The notes: generated from the letters alone by a model not told the origin. A stretch of DNA of 64,000 bases from Halomarina litorea (GCF_024227715.1 NZ_CP100448.1:1178001-1242000), one strand, 5' to 3'; counted from the first letter of the stretch, positions 50,510 through 59,706 are shown. Translations and numbers: made by a program.

Positions 50510-50752
50510 CTATCCGCGGTTCGCGGCCCGCTGAACGGCGTTGACGGCCGCCACCGGGTCGACGTGGTCGGACGAGTCGACCGACCACACTACTTCGTCG
50601 CCCACGCGGACGCGGAACGCTGGGTCGGGACACGGCTGGAGGGAGACGCCGCACTCGTCGGTGGTGAGCCAGTCGAGCAGGAGTCGCTGGGTCGTCGTCG
50701 CCTTCGAGAGCTGCCCGTAGTTCGCGCAGTACTCTATCGACACGTCGTCCAT
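50510..50752 (-). CDS. Rdx/SelW-like thioredoxin-fold protein lacking the second active-site cysteine
   Basis: Eighty residues. VSIEYCANYGQLSKATTTQRLLLDWL at the N-terminus and FRVRVGDEVVWSVDSSDHVDPVAAVNAVQ at the end match the SelT/SelW/SelH-like Rdx family. The usual C-x-x-C (or Sec) is CANY here, so only the first Cys remains; two further Cys occur in ECGVSLQPC. It converges with the aminotransferase gene and lies downstream of nothing obvious. A monothiol redox role is possible. Confidence 0.7.
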   Translation of the reverse strand: MDDVSIEYCANYGQLSKATTTQRLLLDWLTTDECGVSLQPCPDPAFRVRVGDEVVWSVDSSDHVDPVAAVNAVQRAANRG

Positions 50753-50843
50753 AATCGGTCATCAACGACCGTGTAGAAAAACCCCCGTCCCCGTGGCAGT
50801 ATCTGCGGGCGACCGGTCGCGGTGTCCGGGTCGGGTCCCGGCG

Positions 50844-52727
50844 TCACTCCCCGCCCGTCGGGACGGGCAGTCGCTCGGCGAGGTACTCCGCGAGCAGGCG
50901 GTACGAGCGGGTCTTCTGGTCGATGTCCGAGGAGCCGTGGCCCTGTTCGCCCAGTTCCTCGTAGGCGAAGTCCTCGCCCGCGACCCAGCCCCGGTCTTCG
51001 AGGGCCTCGCGGAAGCGCCGGGCCTGCGAGACGGGACAGCGCGGGTCGTTGACGCCGTGGATGACGAAGATGGGCGCGGTCATGTCTCCGACGTGGGTGA
51101 CGGGCGAGCGCTCGCGCCAGAGGTCCGCGTTCTCCTCGGGGTCGCCCATCTGCTCTTCGAGGGTGGCCTTGAAGTGCGGCATCGACTCCTCGTAGAGGAG
51201 GGGGAGGTCGGTGATGCCGACGTTGGCGACGCCCGTCGCCCACGGCTCGGGGTGCATCGTGAGCTGACAGTACGCCGAGTAGCCGCCGTAGGAGCCGCCG
51301 AAGACGGCGATTCGGTCGGCGTCGACACCGTCCCGTCCCGCGAGCCAGCGCGCCCCCTCGCGGATGTCGACCTGTTCCATCCCGCCCCAGTCGCCGTGGA
51401 TGCGGTTCTTGAACTCGCGCCCGCGGCCGATTGAGCCCCGGTAGTTGGGCTGGAAGACGGTGTAGCCCCGCGAGACGAGGAACTGCGCGTAGGGGTCGAA
51501 CGAGCGCAGGGCGGCGCCGTGTGGCCCGCCGTGGACCATCACGACGGCGGGGACGGACTCCGGTGGGTCGTCGGAGTCGTACGCCGGCCCCCCGCGGGCG
51601 TCGTAGTGGAGCGCCTCGACGTCGAGGCCGTCCGTCGACTCGTAGGTGACGAACTCGCAGTCGACGAAGGCCCCGGGGTCGATGGCGCCATACTCCGCCT
51701 CGACGAGCGGCTCGTACTCGTCGGTCGAGAGGTCGTAGCGGAGGAGTTCGGCCCGCGTCGCCGGGGTGGACTGACTCAGGAGGACGGTGCCGTCGCCGAC
51801 GACGGGTTCGTCTCCGGGGAAGGCGGCGACGCCCGTGGGCGCGTCGAGTTCCCGACCCTCGCTCGCCCCGTCAGTGTCGAACACGACAGGCACGACGGCG
51901 GACTCGCGGAACCTGATACCGAGGAACCCGTCGCCCGCGAACGCGACGGGTCGCTCCTCGTACTCCTCGGTCCCGAACCACTCGACGGTGTCCGCGTCGA
52001 GGTCGTAGACGCCCACGCGGTCGGTGTCGGGGGAGTTGTCCCCGACAAGCAGTCGAGCGCCATCCGCCGACCAGTCGGCGACGGAGGCCTCCGCGCCCGC
52101 CTCGCCGATGTCGAGGCGGCGGGCGTCGGAGCCGTCTCGACCGGCCAGCGGCCGGTCGTCCGTCGAGCGCGACTCGACGCTCGCGAGATACACGTCGCGG
52201 TTCTCCCGGTCTGCGGACTCGTTGGTCACGTAGGCGATTCGCTCGCCGTCCGGGGCGACTTCGGCCGCCCACACCGGCTGGTCGTACGCCGTCACCTGCT
52301 CGCGCTCGCCCGACGCGCGGTCCAGTCGGTGCAGGTCGTAGCGCCCGCCGTCCGTGCTGGTGAAGTAGAGCCAGCGGCCGTCGTCGGTCACGCCCTGTAG
52401 CGTGTTCTGTCCGTCGCTCTCGACCAGTGCCTCGGTGGTGCCGTCGAGGTCCATCCGGTGGACGTCGGTCTGTTCGTCGCCGCCCTCGTTGCTGTGGAAG
52501 AGGACGCCCGCCCCGTCGGCGTCCCACGCGATGCCGTGGCGGGCGTCGCGGGGGACGGTCCCGTCGCTGACCCGCGTGCGTTCGCCCGACGCGAGGTCCT
52601 GGACGTACAGTTCGTTTCGCCCGGAGCCGTCGTAGTAGAACGCGACTCGCTGCCCGTCCGGCGAGACGGTGGGATGATAGAACGACGGGAGGCTGGCGAG
52701 GGCTTCGAGCGGGTACTGCTCCGACAT
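50844..52727 (-). CDS. S9-family (acylaminoacyl/prolyl oligopeptidase) serine peptidase
   Basis: Six hundred and twenty-seven residues. An N-terminal seven-bladed propeller region (about 1-370, WD40-like repeats such as SPDGQRVAFYYDGSG and APDGERIAYVTNES) is followed by an alpha/beta hydrolase domain. The nucleophile is in FGGSYGGYSAY, the acid in VIHGVNDPRCPVSQ and the base His in GEQGHGSS. No signal peptide, so cytoplasmic. It trims short peptides, perhaps proteasome products. Confidence 0.92.
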   Translation of the reverse strand: MSEQYPLEALASLPSFYHPTVSPDGQRVAFYYDGSGRNELYVQDLASGERTRVSDGTVPRDARHGIAWDADGAGVLFHSNEGGDEQTDVHRMDLDGTTEALVESDGQNTLQGVTDDGRWLYFTSTDGGRYDLHRLDRASGEREQVTAYDQPVWAAEVAPDGERIAYVTNESADRENRDVYLASVESRSTDDRPLAGRDGSDARRLDIGEAGAEASVADWSADGARLLVGDNSPDTDRVGVYDLDADTVEWFGTEEYEERPVAFAGDGFLGIRFRESAVVPVVFDTDGASEGRELDAPTGVAAFPGDEPVVGDGTVLLSQSTPATRAELLRYDLSTDEYEPLVEAEYGAIDPGAFVDCEFVTYESTDGLDVEALHYDARGGPAYDSDDPPESVPAVVMVHGGPHGAALRSFDPYAQFLVSRGYTVFQPNYRGSIGRGREFKNRIHGDWGGMEQVDIREGARWLAGRDGVDADRIAVFGGSYGGYSAYCQLTMHPEPWATGVANVGITDLPLLYEESMPHFKATLEEQMGDPEENADLWRERSPVTHVGDMTAPIFVIHGVNDPRCPVSQARRFREALEDRGWVAGEDFAYEELGEQGHGSSDIDQKTRSYRLLAEYLAERLPVPTGGE

Positions 52728-52775
52728 GCCACGACGTGCGTGGACGGCCCCCTTAGGCGTTACCGGGTGCCGCCC

Positions 52776-53270
52776 TCACTCCCCGGGCGGGCAGCGCTCC
52801 TCGCAGATGCGGTCGATGATGGCGCCCGTCGAGTACAGTTCGCCCTCGAAGTTCGGCTCCCGACCCGAGGCCCGGCGCACCTCGCAGTCGATGCCGCGTT
52901 CGGCGAGGGCGCCCTCGATGGCCGCCTCGTCGTGGTGCTGGTCGTGGCCGAGGAGGATGACGTCGGGGCGGATGGCCTCGATGGGGACGAAGATGTCCTC
53001 CAGGTGGCCGAGGTGGGCGTCGTGGACGCAGTCGAGGGCGGCCACCATGTCACGGCGCTGGCGGTCCGCGAGGACGGGTTTGGGCTTGTGGGTGACGTTC
53101 TCCCGCCGGGCGACGATGACGTGGAGTTCGCCCAACTGGGCGGCCTCGCGGAGGTAGTGGAGGTGGCCCGGATGCAACAGGTCGAAGGTGCCCTGCGCGA
53201 CGACGCGCCGCGTCTCCGGGTCCACCGCCTCGACGTCCGGACCGTCCGCGGCGGACTCGTCCCCGTTCAT
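52776..53270 (-). CDS. ribL: FAD synthetase RibL (archaeal FMN adenylyltransferase)
   Basis: Cytidylyltransferase-like protein of 164 residues. It contains [21 protein letters not shown] with the nucleotidyltransferase Hx[19 protein letters not shown] and [13 protein letters not shown]-terminal cysteine in [10 protein letters not shown] is typical of RibL. ATG at 53270 overlaps the stop of the JAMM gene by four bases; six more upstream residues are possible. Together with ribH, the window holds two separate flavin genes. Confidence 0.9.
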   Translation of the reverse strand: MNGDESAADGPDVEAVDPETRRVVAQGTFDLLHPGHLHYLREAAQLGELHVIVARRENVTHKPKPVLADRQRRDMVAALDCVHDAHLGHLEDIFVPIEAIRPDVILLGHDQHHDEAAIEGALAERGIDCEVRRASGREPNFEGELYSTGAIIDRICEERCPPGE

Positions 53271-53794
53271 GGGCCCTCCCGTTCCCACCCGCGGTCGTGG
53301 GGGGACTCGGATTCGAGTTCCTCGTCGATGTCTTCCTGGGTGAAGTCGAAGAAGCGCTCCTGTGGGTCCTCGAGGCCGACCGAGAGCACGTCGAGGTCAC
53401 GGGGCTCCCCCTCGCGGTCGAACGCCCGCCAGTCGTCGCGGCCGTAGGGCGCGCCGACGATGATGTGGACCTTCCCGGAGCCGAAGGTGGCGAGGTCGGC
53501 GTCGCTCGGGCGCAGGACGCCGTTGGGATGGGAGTGGACCGACCCGGCCGCACGGAGGTCGTTGGGGACCATGCTCGTCTTGACCGTGGCGCTGACAGGG
53601 TTCGATTCGGTGCCGGGGATAACCAGCACGTCGGTGATGACCGTCCCCTCCTCGTCGAGGCCCAGCGAGCGGGCGTCCTCGCCGCGCAGGAGGCCCATGT
53701 ACTCGTTGGGGTGGGTCCGGGCGGAGGCCTCGATGACGAACTCGAGGGTCGCCTCGGCGATGCCGAGGACCTCGCCGGAACGGAACAGCCGCAT
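53267..53794 (-). CDS. JAMM/MPN+ metalloprotease, desampylase-like
   Basis: One hundred and seventy-five residues, a bare JAMM domain. The zinc site is complete: E31 in HPNEYMGLL, and H87/H89 with downstream Ser and Asp in [16 protein letters not shown]. Archaeal enzymes of this type remove SAMP ubiquitin-like modifiers. Haloarchaea usually have two paralogues and I cannot tell which this is; a neighbouring FAD synthetase gene would favour the less-studied one. The tail (about 150-175) is very acidic. Translationally coupled to ribL. Confidence 0.85.
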   Translation of the reverse strand: MRLFRSGEVLGIAEATLEFVIEASARTHPNEYMGLLRGEDARSLGLDEEGTVITDVLVIPGTESNPVSATVKTSMVPNDLRAAGSVHSHPNGVLRPSDADLATFGSGKVHIIVGAPYGRDDWRAFDREGEPRDLDVLSVGLEDPQERFFDFTQEDIDEELESESPHDRGWEREGP

Positions 53795-53865
53795 GTGTTG
53801 GGAGAGTCGCGGTTTCCATCTAAGGGTTCCGGAACCGCGGGGCGGGCCCCCGGCGGGACTGCTTG

Positions 53866-53880
53866 CCAAAAGTTAAAAAC
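53866..53880 (+). promoter_or_regulatory. TATA-like element of the S1-OB-DHH gene
   Basis: AAAAGTTAAAAAC stands out in GC-rich DNA about 27-35 bases before the ATG at 53903, consistent with a leaderless transcript. The region is the divergent promoter between this gene and the JAMM-ribL operon. Confidence 0.55.
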
Positions 53881-53902
53881 GGGCGGGACCGAGAGTTGGC
53901 AA

Positions 53903-55798
53903 ATGTCTCCATCGCATGCCGGAAGTTCCGGCACGGTCTCTACTACCACGGTCTACGACCTCGCTCCCGACTGCACAACAGAGTCGGTCGACGTCGGTGA
54001 ACACTACCACGCCGCGGTCAACGGCGTCGTCCCCTACGGCGTCTTCGTGGACGTCTCGGACCACGTCTCCGGACTCGTCCACGAGTCGGTCCTGCAGGGC
54101 GAGTACGGCGTGGGCGACTCGCTCATCGTCCGCCTCGACGAGGTGCGCGAGAACGGCGACCTCAGCTTCAGCGAGGCCACCCTCGAGGACTACCAGACCG
54201 AGGCGATATCCGACGAGAGCGACGTCACCGTCGACGCCCTCGCCGACCATCAGGGCGGGACCGTGCGGCTGACGGGTGAAATCGTCCAGATCCGACAGAC
54301 GGGCGGCCCGACCATCTTCCAGGTCCGCGACGAGACGGGCATCGCCCCCAGCGCGGCCTTCGAGGAGGCAGGCGTCCGCACGTACCCCGAGTTCGACGTC
54401 GGCGACCTCGTCACCCTCGTCGGCGAGGCGGAGAAACACGACGGTTCGGTGCAGGTCGAAGTCGAGTCGATGTCCCCCGTCGACGACCCCGGGGCCGTCC
54501 GCGAACGCCTCGACGCCGCCCTCGACGAGGCCGCCGAACCGCACGACGTCGCCCCCCTCGTCGAGTGGGAGGCCTTCGAGCCGGTCTTCGAGGACCTCCG
54601 GACCGTGGCGAAGGCCCTCCGCCGGGCCGTCCTCGACGGCAGACCAATCCGGATGCGCCACCACGCGGACGGCGACGGAATGTGCGCCAGCGTCCCCCTC
54701 CAGCACGCGCTGGAACGCTACATCGAGAGCGTCCACGCGGACGTCGGCGCCCCGCGCCACCACCTCCGTCGCCTCCCGTCGAAGGCCCCCTTCTACGAGA
54801 TGGAGGACGTCACGCGCGACCTGAACTACGCGCTGGAAGACGAGGAGCGCCACGGCCAGAAACTCCCCCTCCTCCTGATGCTCGACAACGGGTCGACCGA
54901 GGAGGACACGCCCGCCTACCGCACCCTCGCGGAGTACGACATCCCCATCGTCGTTGTCGACCACCACCACCCCGACCCCGAGGCGGTCGAACCCCTCGTG
55001 GCCGAACACGTCAACCCGTACCTCCACGGCGAGGACTACCGCATCACCACGGGGATGATGTGCGTCGAACTCGCGCGGATGATCGACCCCGACATCACCG
55101 ACGAGGTACGCCACGTCCCCGCCGTCGCGGGCCTCTGTGACCGCTCGCGCGCCGAGGTCATGGACGACTACCTCGCGCTGGCCGCCGAGGAGGGCTACGA
55201 CGAGGACGCCCTCGACGACGTCGGCGAGGCCCTCGACTACCTCGCCTTCCGCCTGCGCTACAACGACGGCACCGACCTCGTCAACGACGTGCTGAACGTC
55301 GCCTGCGACGACAGGGAGCGCCACGAGGAACTCGTCGAGTTCCTCGCCACGCGTGCCGAACGCGACCGGGACCGCCAACTCGACGTCACCCTCCCGCACC
55401 TGGAAGCGGAGACGCTCGACAACGGGGCGAACCTCTATCGAATCGACGTGGAGAACCACGCCCACCGCTTTACCTACCCCGCACCGGGGAAGACGACCGG
55501 CGCGGTCCACGACCACAAGGTCCGCGAGCACGACGGCGACCCCGTCATCACCATCGGCTACGGCCCGGACTTCGCCGTCCTCCGCTCGGACGGCGTCCGA
55601 CTGGACATCCCCGAGATGGTGACGGAACTGACCGACGAGCATCCCGGCGCGGGCGTCAGCGGCGGCGGCCACCTCGTCGTCGGGTCCATCAAGTTCGTCC
55701 CCGGCAAGCGCGAGGCGGTCCTCGACGCCCTCGTCGAGAAGATGAGCGAGGCCGAAATCGACGAGGACCTGCGCTCGACACTCCTGCGCGACGACTGA
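53903..55798 (+). CDS. S1/OB/DHH-DHHA1 RecJ-like nuclease
   Basis: Six hundred and thirty-one residues. About 20-85 is an S1 domain (HYHAAVNGVVPYGVFVDVSDHVSGLVHES). About 110-185 is an OB-fold (GGTVRLTGEIVQIRQTGGPTIFQVRDETG). The DHH domain follows with RHHADGDGMCASVPL, LMLDNGSTEED and VVVDHHHPDPE, and the DHHA1-like end has SGGGHLVVGSIKFVPG. This is the architecture of archaeal RecJ-like exonucleases, including Hef-associated types. Catalytic residues look intact. The ATG at 53903 fits the promoter; a longer frame upstream is antisense to the JAMM gene. Confidence 0.88.
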   Translation: MSPSHAGSSGTVSTTTVYDLAPDCTTESVDVGEHYHAAVNGVVPYGVFVDVSDHVSGLVHESVLQGEYGVGDSLIVRLDEVRENGDLSFSEATLEDYQTEAISDESDVTVDALADHQGGTVRLTGEIVQIRQTGGPTIFQVRDETGIAPSAAFEEAGVRTYPEFDVGDLVTLVGEAEKHDGSVQVEVESMSPVDDPGAVRERLDAALDEAAEPHDVAPLVEWEAFEPVFEDLRTVAKALRRAVLDGRPIRMRHHADGDGMCASVPLQHALERYIESVHADVGAPRHHLRRLPSKAPFYEMEDVTRDLNYALEDEERHGQKLPLLLMLDNGSTEEDTPAYRTLAEYDIPIVVVDHHHPDPEAVEPLVAEHVNPYLHGEDYRITTGMMCVELARMIDPDITDEVRHVPAVAGLCDRSRAEVMDDYLALAAEEGYDEDALDDVGEALDYLAFRLRYNDGTDLVNDVLNVACDDRERHEELVEFLATRAERDRDRQLDVTLPHLEAETLDNGANLYRIDVENHAHRFTYPAPGKTTGAVHDHKVREHDGDPVITIGYGPDFAVLRSDGVRLDIPEMVTELTDEHPGAGVSGGGHLVVGSIKFVPGKREAVLDALVEKMSEAEIDEDLRSTLLRDD

Positions 55799-55837
55799 TA
55801 GCCGCCTTCGCCTTTCGGCCCGCGTCGCTCCTCCGAC

Positions 55838-57517
55838 TCACGTTCCGCCCTCGAACTCGATGCCCCTGGCCAGTGCCATCGCCCCGAGGCCGGCGACGCC
55901 GAGGGCACCGACCAGTCCGACCGGGACGCCCCCGGGTGGCCCCGCATCGTTACCCTTCCAGTCGGCCGCGAACACGTCACCGTAGTACCCCGCCACAGCC
56001 TCGCCGGTCAGTACGAGGACCACCTCGCGGTTCTCGCGGGCGCTGTGGGCGTTGAAGTTCAGACTCCCGACGACGGCGTGACGGTCGTCGACGACGAGGC
56101 CCTTCGCGTGGACCTTCCCGAAGCGCTCGCCGGGCACGGCGAGTCGGACCGTCAGCGGGAGGTCCTCCCGGTCGGCCAGTGCGTTCAGACGGTCGGCCAG
56201 CGCCCGGTTGTCCTCGCGGACGTACCACGCCCCCGAGAGCAGGATTCGGGTCTCGACGCCGCGGCGGGCGGCACGAACCAGCGCCCGGGTGAACGGGCCG
56301 TCCGGCCCGCCGAGGGACACCTGTAGCACGTCCAGCGACCGGTTCGCGCCGTCGACGAGGCCGACCACGCCCGACTCGGCGTTGTCCGGGGCGACCAGCA
56401 GGCGGACGGACTCCGCCCGGACCCGTTCGGGCGGGTGGCGCGTCTGGAACGTCCCGTTCGCCGCCCGCTCGCGGACGAACGACCGGCCGCGACGGAACTT
56501 GGCCCAGCGAACGGCGTCGCGCCACCTCCAGTCGACGCGGAAGGTGTCCGCCAGTCCCTCGGCGACGGTCGGGTCGTCCACCACCGCGCCCCACCCGCGA
56601 CTGGACCGCCCGCCGACGCCCGACGGTTTCCAGTTCTCCGTCAGCACGAGCGCCCGGTTGTCGGCGACGGCGTACTTCGCGTGGTGGAAGCGGTAGCGCG
56701 CCCACGGCCCGCCGACCGCGCGGACCTCGACACCGGCCGCGACGAGTCGGTCGAGGACGGCCGCCTGCCGGGTCGTCGTCCCGCCGACGGGACTCCCCTC
56801 CACCAGCACCCGGACGGCGACCCCCCGGTCGTGGGCGGCGACGAGGGCGTCCGCGACTCGCTCCGAAGAGAAGGTATAGCCGGCGAGGAGGAGTCGCTCC
56901 TCCGCGGACTCGACGGTCCGGAGGGGTACCCCGGGCGCGTCGGGGAGGACGAACGCCTCGACGCTCGCCGGCCCGCTCTCCACGACGGGGCGGTCAGTCG
57001 AACCGATGGGTCGCCACGTCCACCGGGGATGCGCTCCGGGAGCGGTCGTCCGCGCGTACACCTCCCCTTCGGGGGCGTCCTCGTAGCGGGCGGTCGAGAC
57101 GGTGGTGTCGCCTCGGCGCAGTCGGACCGTCTCGCCCCCGTTGGCGAGGTCGAGTGGGGTCGGGAGGCTGGTGACGGGAGTGTCGGTCAGATTCCCGACC
57201 CGGTCGGGAGCGGCCGACAGGACGACCCTCCCCGTCTCGGCAGTTCGGTTCGGGAGGGAGACGCACCGCTCGCCGTCGCAGAGGCGGTAGTCGCCCAGTT
57301 CCGCACCTCCACGAACGTCGAGGACGACGAACTCGCCGCGGTCATCGGTCGCGTGTGGGTTGGGGTACAGGCCGACGAGGGTCGGTGCCGGGGTGGATAG
57401 GGCCGACCCGTCGGCGGGCACCCCGGCGGCCGAAGCGTCGAGCGCCGTGGCCCCGCCCGCGACGGGGCCACAGAGCAACAGCGTCAGGAGTGCGACGGTG
57501 AGGACCCTGTGGGACAC
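55838..57517 (-). CDS. Secreted, membrane-anchored phospholipase D-fold protein with a lamin-tail-like domain
   Basis: Five hundred and fifty-nine residues. A Sec-type signal peptide (about 1-26, LTVALLTLLLCGPVAGGATA) precedes an Ig-like lamin-tail region (about 45-140, ATDDRGEFVVLDVRGGAELGDYRLCDG). Two phospholipase D modules follow, each with HxKx4D: HHAKYAVADNRALVLTEN (about 278-295) and HAKGLVVDDRHAVVGSLNFN (about 463-482). A C-terminal helix (about 530-550) anchors it, leaving the enzyme outside. Substrate could be phospholipid or extracellular DNA. The family and both motifs are clear; the biological role is not. Confidence 0.85.
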   Translation of the reverse strand: MSHRVLTVALLTLLLCGPVAGGATALDASAAGVPADGSALSTPAPTLVGLYPNPHATDDRGEFVVLDVRGGAELGDYRLCDGERCVSLPNRTAETGRVVLSAAPDRVGNLTDTPVTSLPTPLDLANGGETVRLRRGDTTVSTARYEDAPEGEVYARTTAPGAHPRWTWRPIGSTDRPVVESGPASVEAFVLPDAPGVPLRTVESAEERLLLAGYTFSSERVADALVAAHDRGVAVRVLVEGSPVGGTTTRQAAVLDRLVAAGVEVRAVGGPWARYRFHHAKYAVADNRALVLTENWKPSGVGGRSSRGWGAVVDDPTVAEGLADTFRVDWRWRDAVRWAKFRRGRSFVRERAANGTFQTRHPPERVRAESVRLLVAPDNAESGVVGLVDGANRSLDVLQVSLGGPDGPFTRALVRAARRGVETRILLSGAWYVREDNRALADRLNALADREDLPLTVRLAVPGERFGKVHAKGLVVDDRHAVVGSLNFNAHSARENREVVLVLTGEAVAGYYGDVFAADWKGNDAGPPGGVPVGLVGALGVAGLGAMALARGIEFEGGT

Positions 57518-57603
57518 ACGGCGGGGTGGTCCCGTCCTCGGGTAAAAAGGTCAGGAGACGCCCGGTGTCGGACTCGGGGGTGAGGTCCGTGGAACGTCCG
57601 GAC

Positions 57604-58920
57604 TCAGGCCGTCGCCTCGGGCTCGGGTTCGTCGGAGCCGAGGGCGTCACGGGCCTTCCGCGCCTCGTTCTGGACGATAAACGAGCGGTCGTCGTCGTAC
57701 TCGGCGGCGGTCTCCAGGGCCTTCTCGGTCCCGATCTGGTTGAGCGCCCACGCGGCGCTGGTGCGGACGGAGTCGTCCTCGTCGTCCGCGAGCAGGTTCG
57801 CGAGGGGGTCGACGGCGCGCGTGTCGCCGATGAGACCGAGCGCGCGGGCCGCGTTCGTCCGCACCTCGGGTTCCTCGGCGACGAGGCGGTCGGCGACGGC
57901 CTGCGTGGCCTCGTCGTCGCCGATCTCGCCGATGGTCTGGAGGGTCACCCGCTGGAGCGCGGGGTCGGAGTCGCCGTCGATGTACGGCAGGAGCGTCTCC
58001 AGCGCGCGCGGGTCGCCGATCTTCCCGAGGACCTTGATGGGCTCCTTGTTGCGCTTCTGGGCGCGGGCGTTCATCTCGTCGAACGCCTCGGGCGCGCCCA
58101 GTCGTCGGAGCGCGGCGATGCAGTTCTCCTGCATGAAGTCGGAGGTCAGGTTGTCGAGGGCCAGCAGGATGCGCTCGGCGTTGCGCTCGGACTCCGCGAT
58201 GCGGACGACGCTCAGTTCCGGCGGGAAGTCCTTCCGGGTCTTGCCGGTCAACTGGTCGTAGAACCCCTGGTAGTCGAGTTGTTCGACGACGGTGAGGTCG
58301 GACCACTCCTGGGCGTCGTCGAGGTCCGACTGGAGGGTCTCGGCGGCTTCGAGGAGCGTCGCGATGGTCTCGGCGTCCTCGTCGGCGTCGTAGCCCGCGC
58401 TCTCGATGGCTCCTGCGGCGTCCTCGAGGGCGGCGGCGTGGTCCTCCAGGTCCTCGGGCGCGGTGCCGTCGAAGCCCACGTCCTGGTCGACCGTCTCGTC
58501 GGCCGTCTCGAGGAAGTCCTCGACGGCGGCGCGGACCTCGACCTCGCCGGTGTCGGTCCAGCGCGTGTCACGGACGGTTCCGGCGGCCTCCGTCACCAGT
58601 TCGGCGACGTCCTCGGCGTACGGGCCGCGCCGGTCCTCGATGGTCGCGCGGACCTCCTCGATGCGGTCCTCGAGGTCGCCGCGCGGGTCCTCCTCGTCGT
58701 CCTCCTCGGCCTCGGGGAGGGTCTCGACGCGGCGTTCGATGGACTCGACCTGCGACTCCACCTCGTCCAGGTCGTCCTCGGTCTCGGCGTCCTCCAGTTC
58801 GGCCTCGACCTCGTCGAGTTGCGAGTCGAGTTCCTCTGGCGAGGCCGCCGGTTCCGTGGACTCGGCCTCGTCGGCCGACTCCTCGGGCGTCTCCTCGGGT
58901 TCGTCATCCCCGTCGCTCAT
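57604..58920 (-). CDS. HEAT-repeat protein with an acidic coiled-coil N-terminus
   Basis: Four hundred and thirty-eight residues. About 1-100 is extremely acidic and coiled (SPEELDSQLDEVEAELEDAETEDDLDEVESQVESIERRV). About 100-250 is a helical domain. From about residue 250 there are PBS-lyase/HEAT-like repeats: GDPRALETLLPYIDGDSDPALQRVTLQTIGEIGDDEATQAV, EEPEVRTNAARALGLIGDTRAVDPLANLL and DDSVRTSAAWALNQIGTEKAL. Probably a protein-protein scaffold. ATG at 58920 begins MSDGDDEPEE; nine upstream residues are possible. Confidence 0.85.
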   Translation of the reverse strand: MSDGDDEPEETPEESADEAESTEPAASPEELDSQLDEVEAELEDAETEDDLDEVESQVESIERRVETLPEAEEDDEEDPRGDLEDRIEEVRATIEDRRGPYAEDVAELVTEAAGTVRDTRWTDTGEVEVRAAVEDFLETADETVDQDVGFDGTAPEDLEDHAAALEDAAGAIESAGYDADEDAETIATLLEAAETLQSDLDDAQEWSDLTVVEQLDYQGFYDQLTGKTRKDFPPELSVVRIAESERNAERILLALDNLTSDFMQENCIAALRRLGAPEAFDEMNARAQKRNKEPIKVLGKIGDPRALETLLPYIDGDSDPALQRVTLQTIGEIGDDEATQAVADRLVAEEPEVRTNAARALGLIGDTRAVDPLANLLADDEDDSVRTSAAWALNQIGTEKALETAAEYDDDRSFIVQNEARKARDALGSDEPEPEATA

Positions 58921-58959
58921 GTGGGAGACTCCGGCAGTGCGAGTCAAGAGCGTTTCCTT

Positions 58960-59706
58960 TCAGGTGCCCTCGCCGGGACCGTGCGTCTCCGCCCGCGACC
59001 GGTCGGCGGGTCCCGACTCGGACCGGGTCGGGACGTCCCGCCAGTAGAACCGCGGCCCGAGGACGAGGTAGCCGAGTGCGCCCGCGAGGAGGATTCGGGG
59101 GAACGCACGCCCGAGGACGCCCGGGACGGCGACGGCGAGGACCTGCACCGCACCCATCACGAGGGCGTCGCGGGCGTAGAGGTCGGGGTACTCGACGCTC
59201 GTCACCATCAGGTAGGCGAACACGCCCGTCAGACCGAGCAGGACGGTCGGGTTCGTCACGCCCGCGAGGTAGAGCGCGGCGAGGACCGTCGCGGCGAGCG
59301 TCGTGGGGACTCCGACCGTGACGGGTCCCGCCGGGTCGTGGATGGTGTACATCCCGAGGCGGACGACGCCCATCGCGACGAACAGCGCGGGTACCGCGAC
59401 GGCGGCGACGACGGCGGGCGGGGCGGCCCCCCACGCGTCCGCGGCGACGGCGAAGACGAACAGCGCGGGCGCGACGCAGAAGGAGGCCACGTCCGCCAGT
59501 GCGTCGAGATACGGACCGATTTCGGTGCCCCCCGTCTCGCGGGCGAGAACTCCGTCCAGACCGTCGGCGACGGCGGCGAGCAAGACGAGTCGCGCCGCGA
59601 GTCCCGGGTCGACGAGGACGGCCGCGGCGGCGGCGAAGCCGAGTGCGGCGTTCGCCACGGTCACCGCGTCGGCGGGACCGAGTCGCCCGACGAACCGGGG
59701 CATCAT
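58960..59706 (-). CDS. pssA: CDP-alcohol phosphatidyltransferase, probably archaetidylserine synthase
   Basis: Two hundred and forty-eight residues and about eight helices. The family motif D-G-x2-A-R-x8-G-x3-D-x3-D is complete in ADGLDGVLARETGGTEIGPYLDALADV. Length, the N-terminal GPADAVTVANAALGF and the location near the rps3ae operon suit the haloarchaeal PssA, which feeds archaetidylethanolamine synthesis and PGF-CTERM protein anchoring. Other archaetidyl transferases are possible. The C-terminus is a polar acidic tail. Either of the first two Met codons could be the start. Confidence 0.85.
   Translation of the reverse strand: MMPRFVGRLGPADAVTVANAALGFAAAAAVLVDPGLAARLVLLAAVADGLDGVLARETGGTEIGPYLDALADVASFCVAPALFVFAVAADAWGAAPPAVVAAVAVPALFVAMGVVRLGMYTIHDPAGPVTVGVPTTLAATVLAALYLAGVTNPTVLLGLTGVFAYLMVTSVEYPDLYARDALVMGAVQVLAVAVPGVLGRAFPRILLAGALGYLVLGPRFYWRDVPTRSESGPADRSRAETHGPGEGT

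Noticed and set aside
53297-53902. In-frame extension upstream of the S1-OB-DHH nuclease
   Set aside because: It is antisense to the JAMM gene and passes through the AT-rich promoter at 53866-53880.
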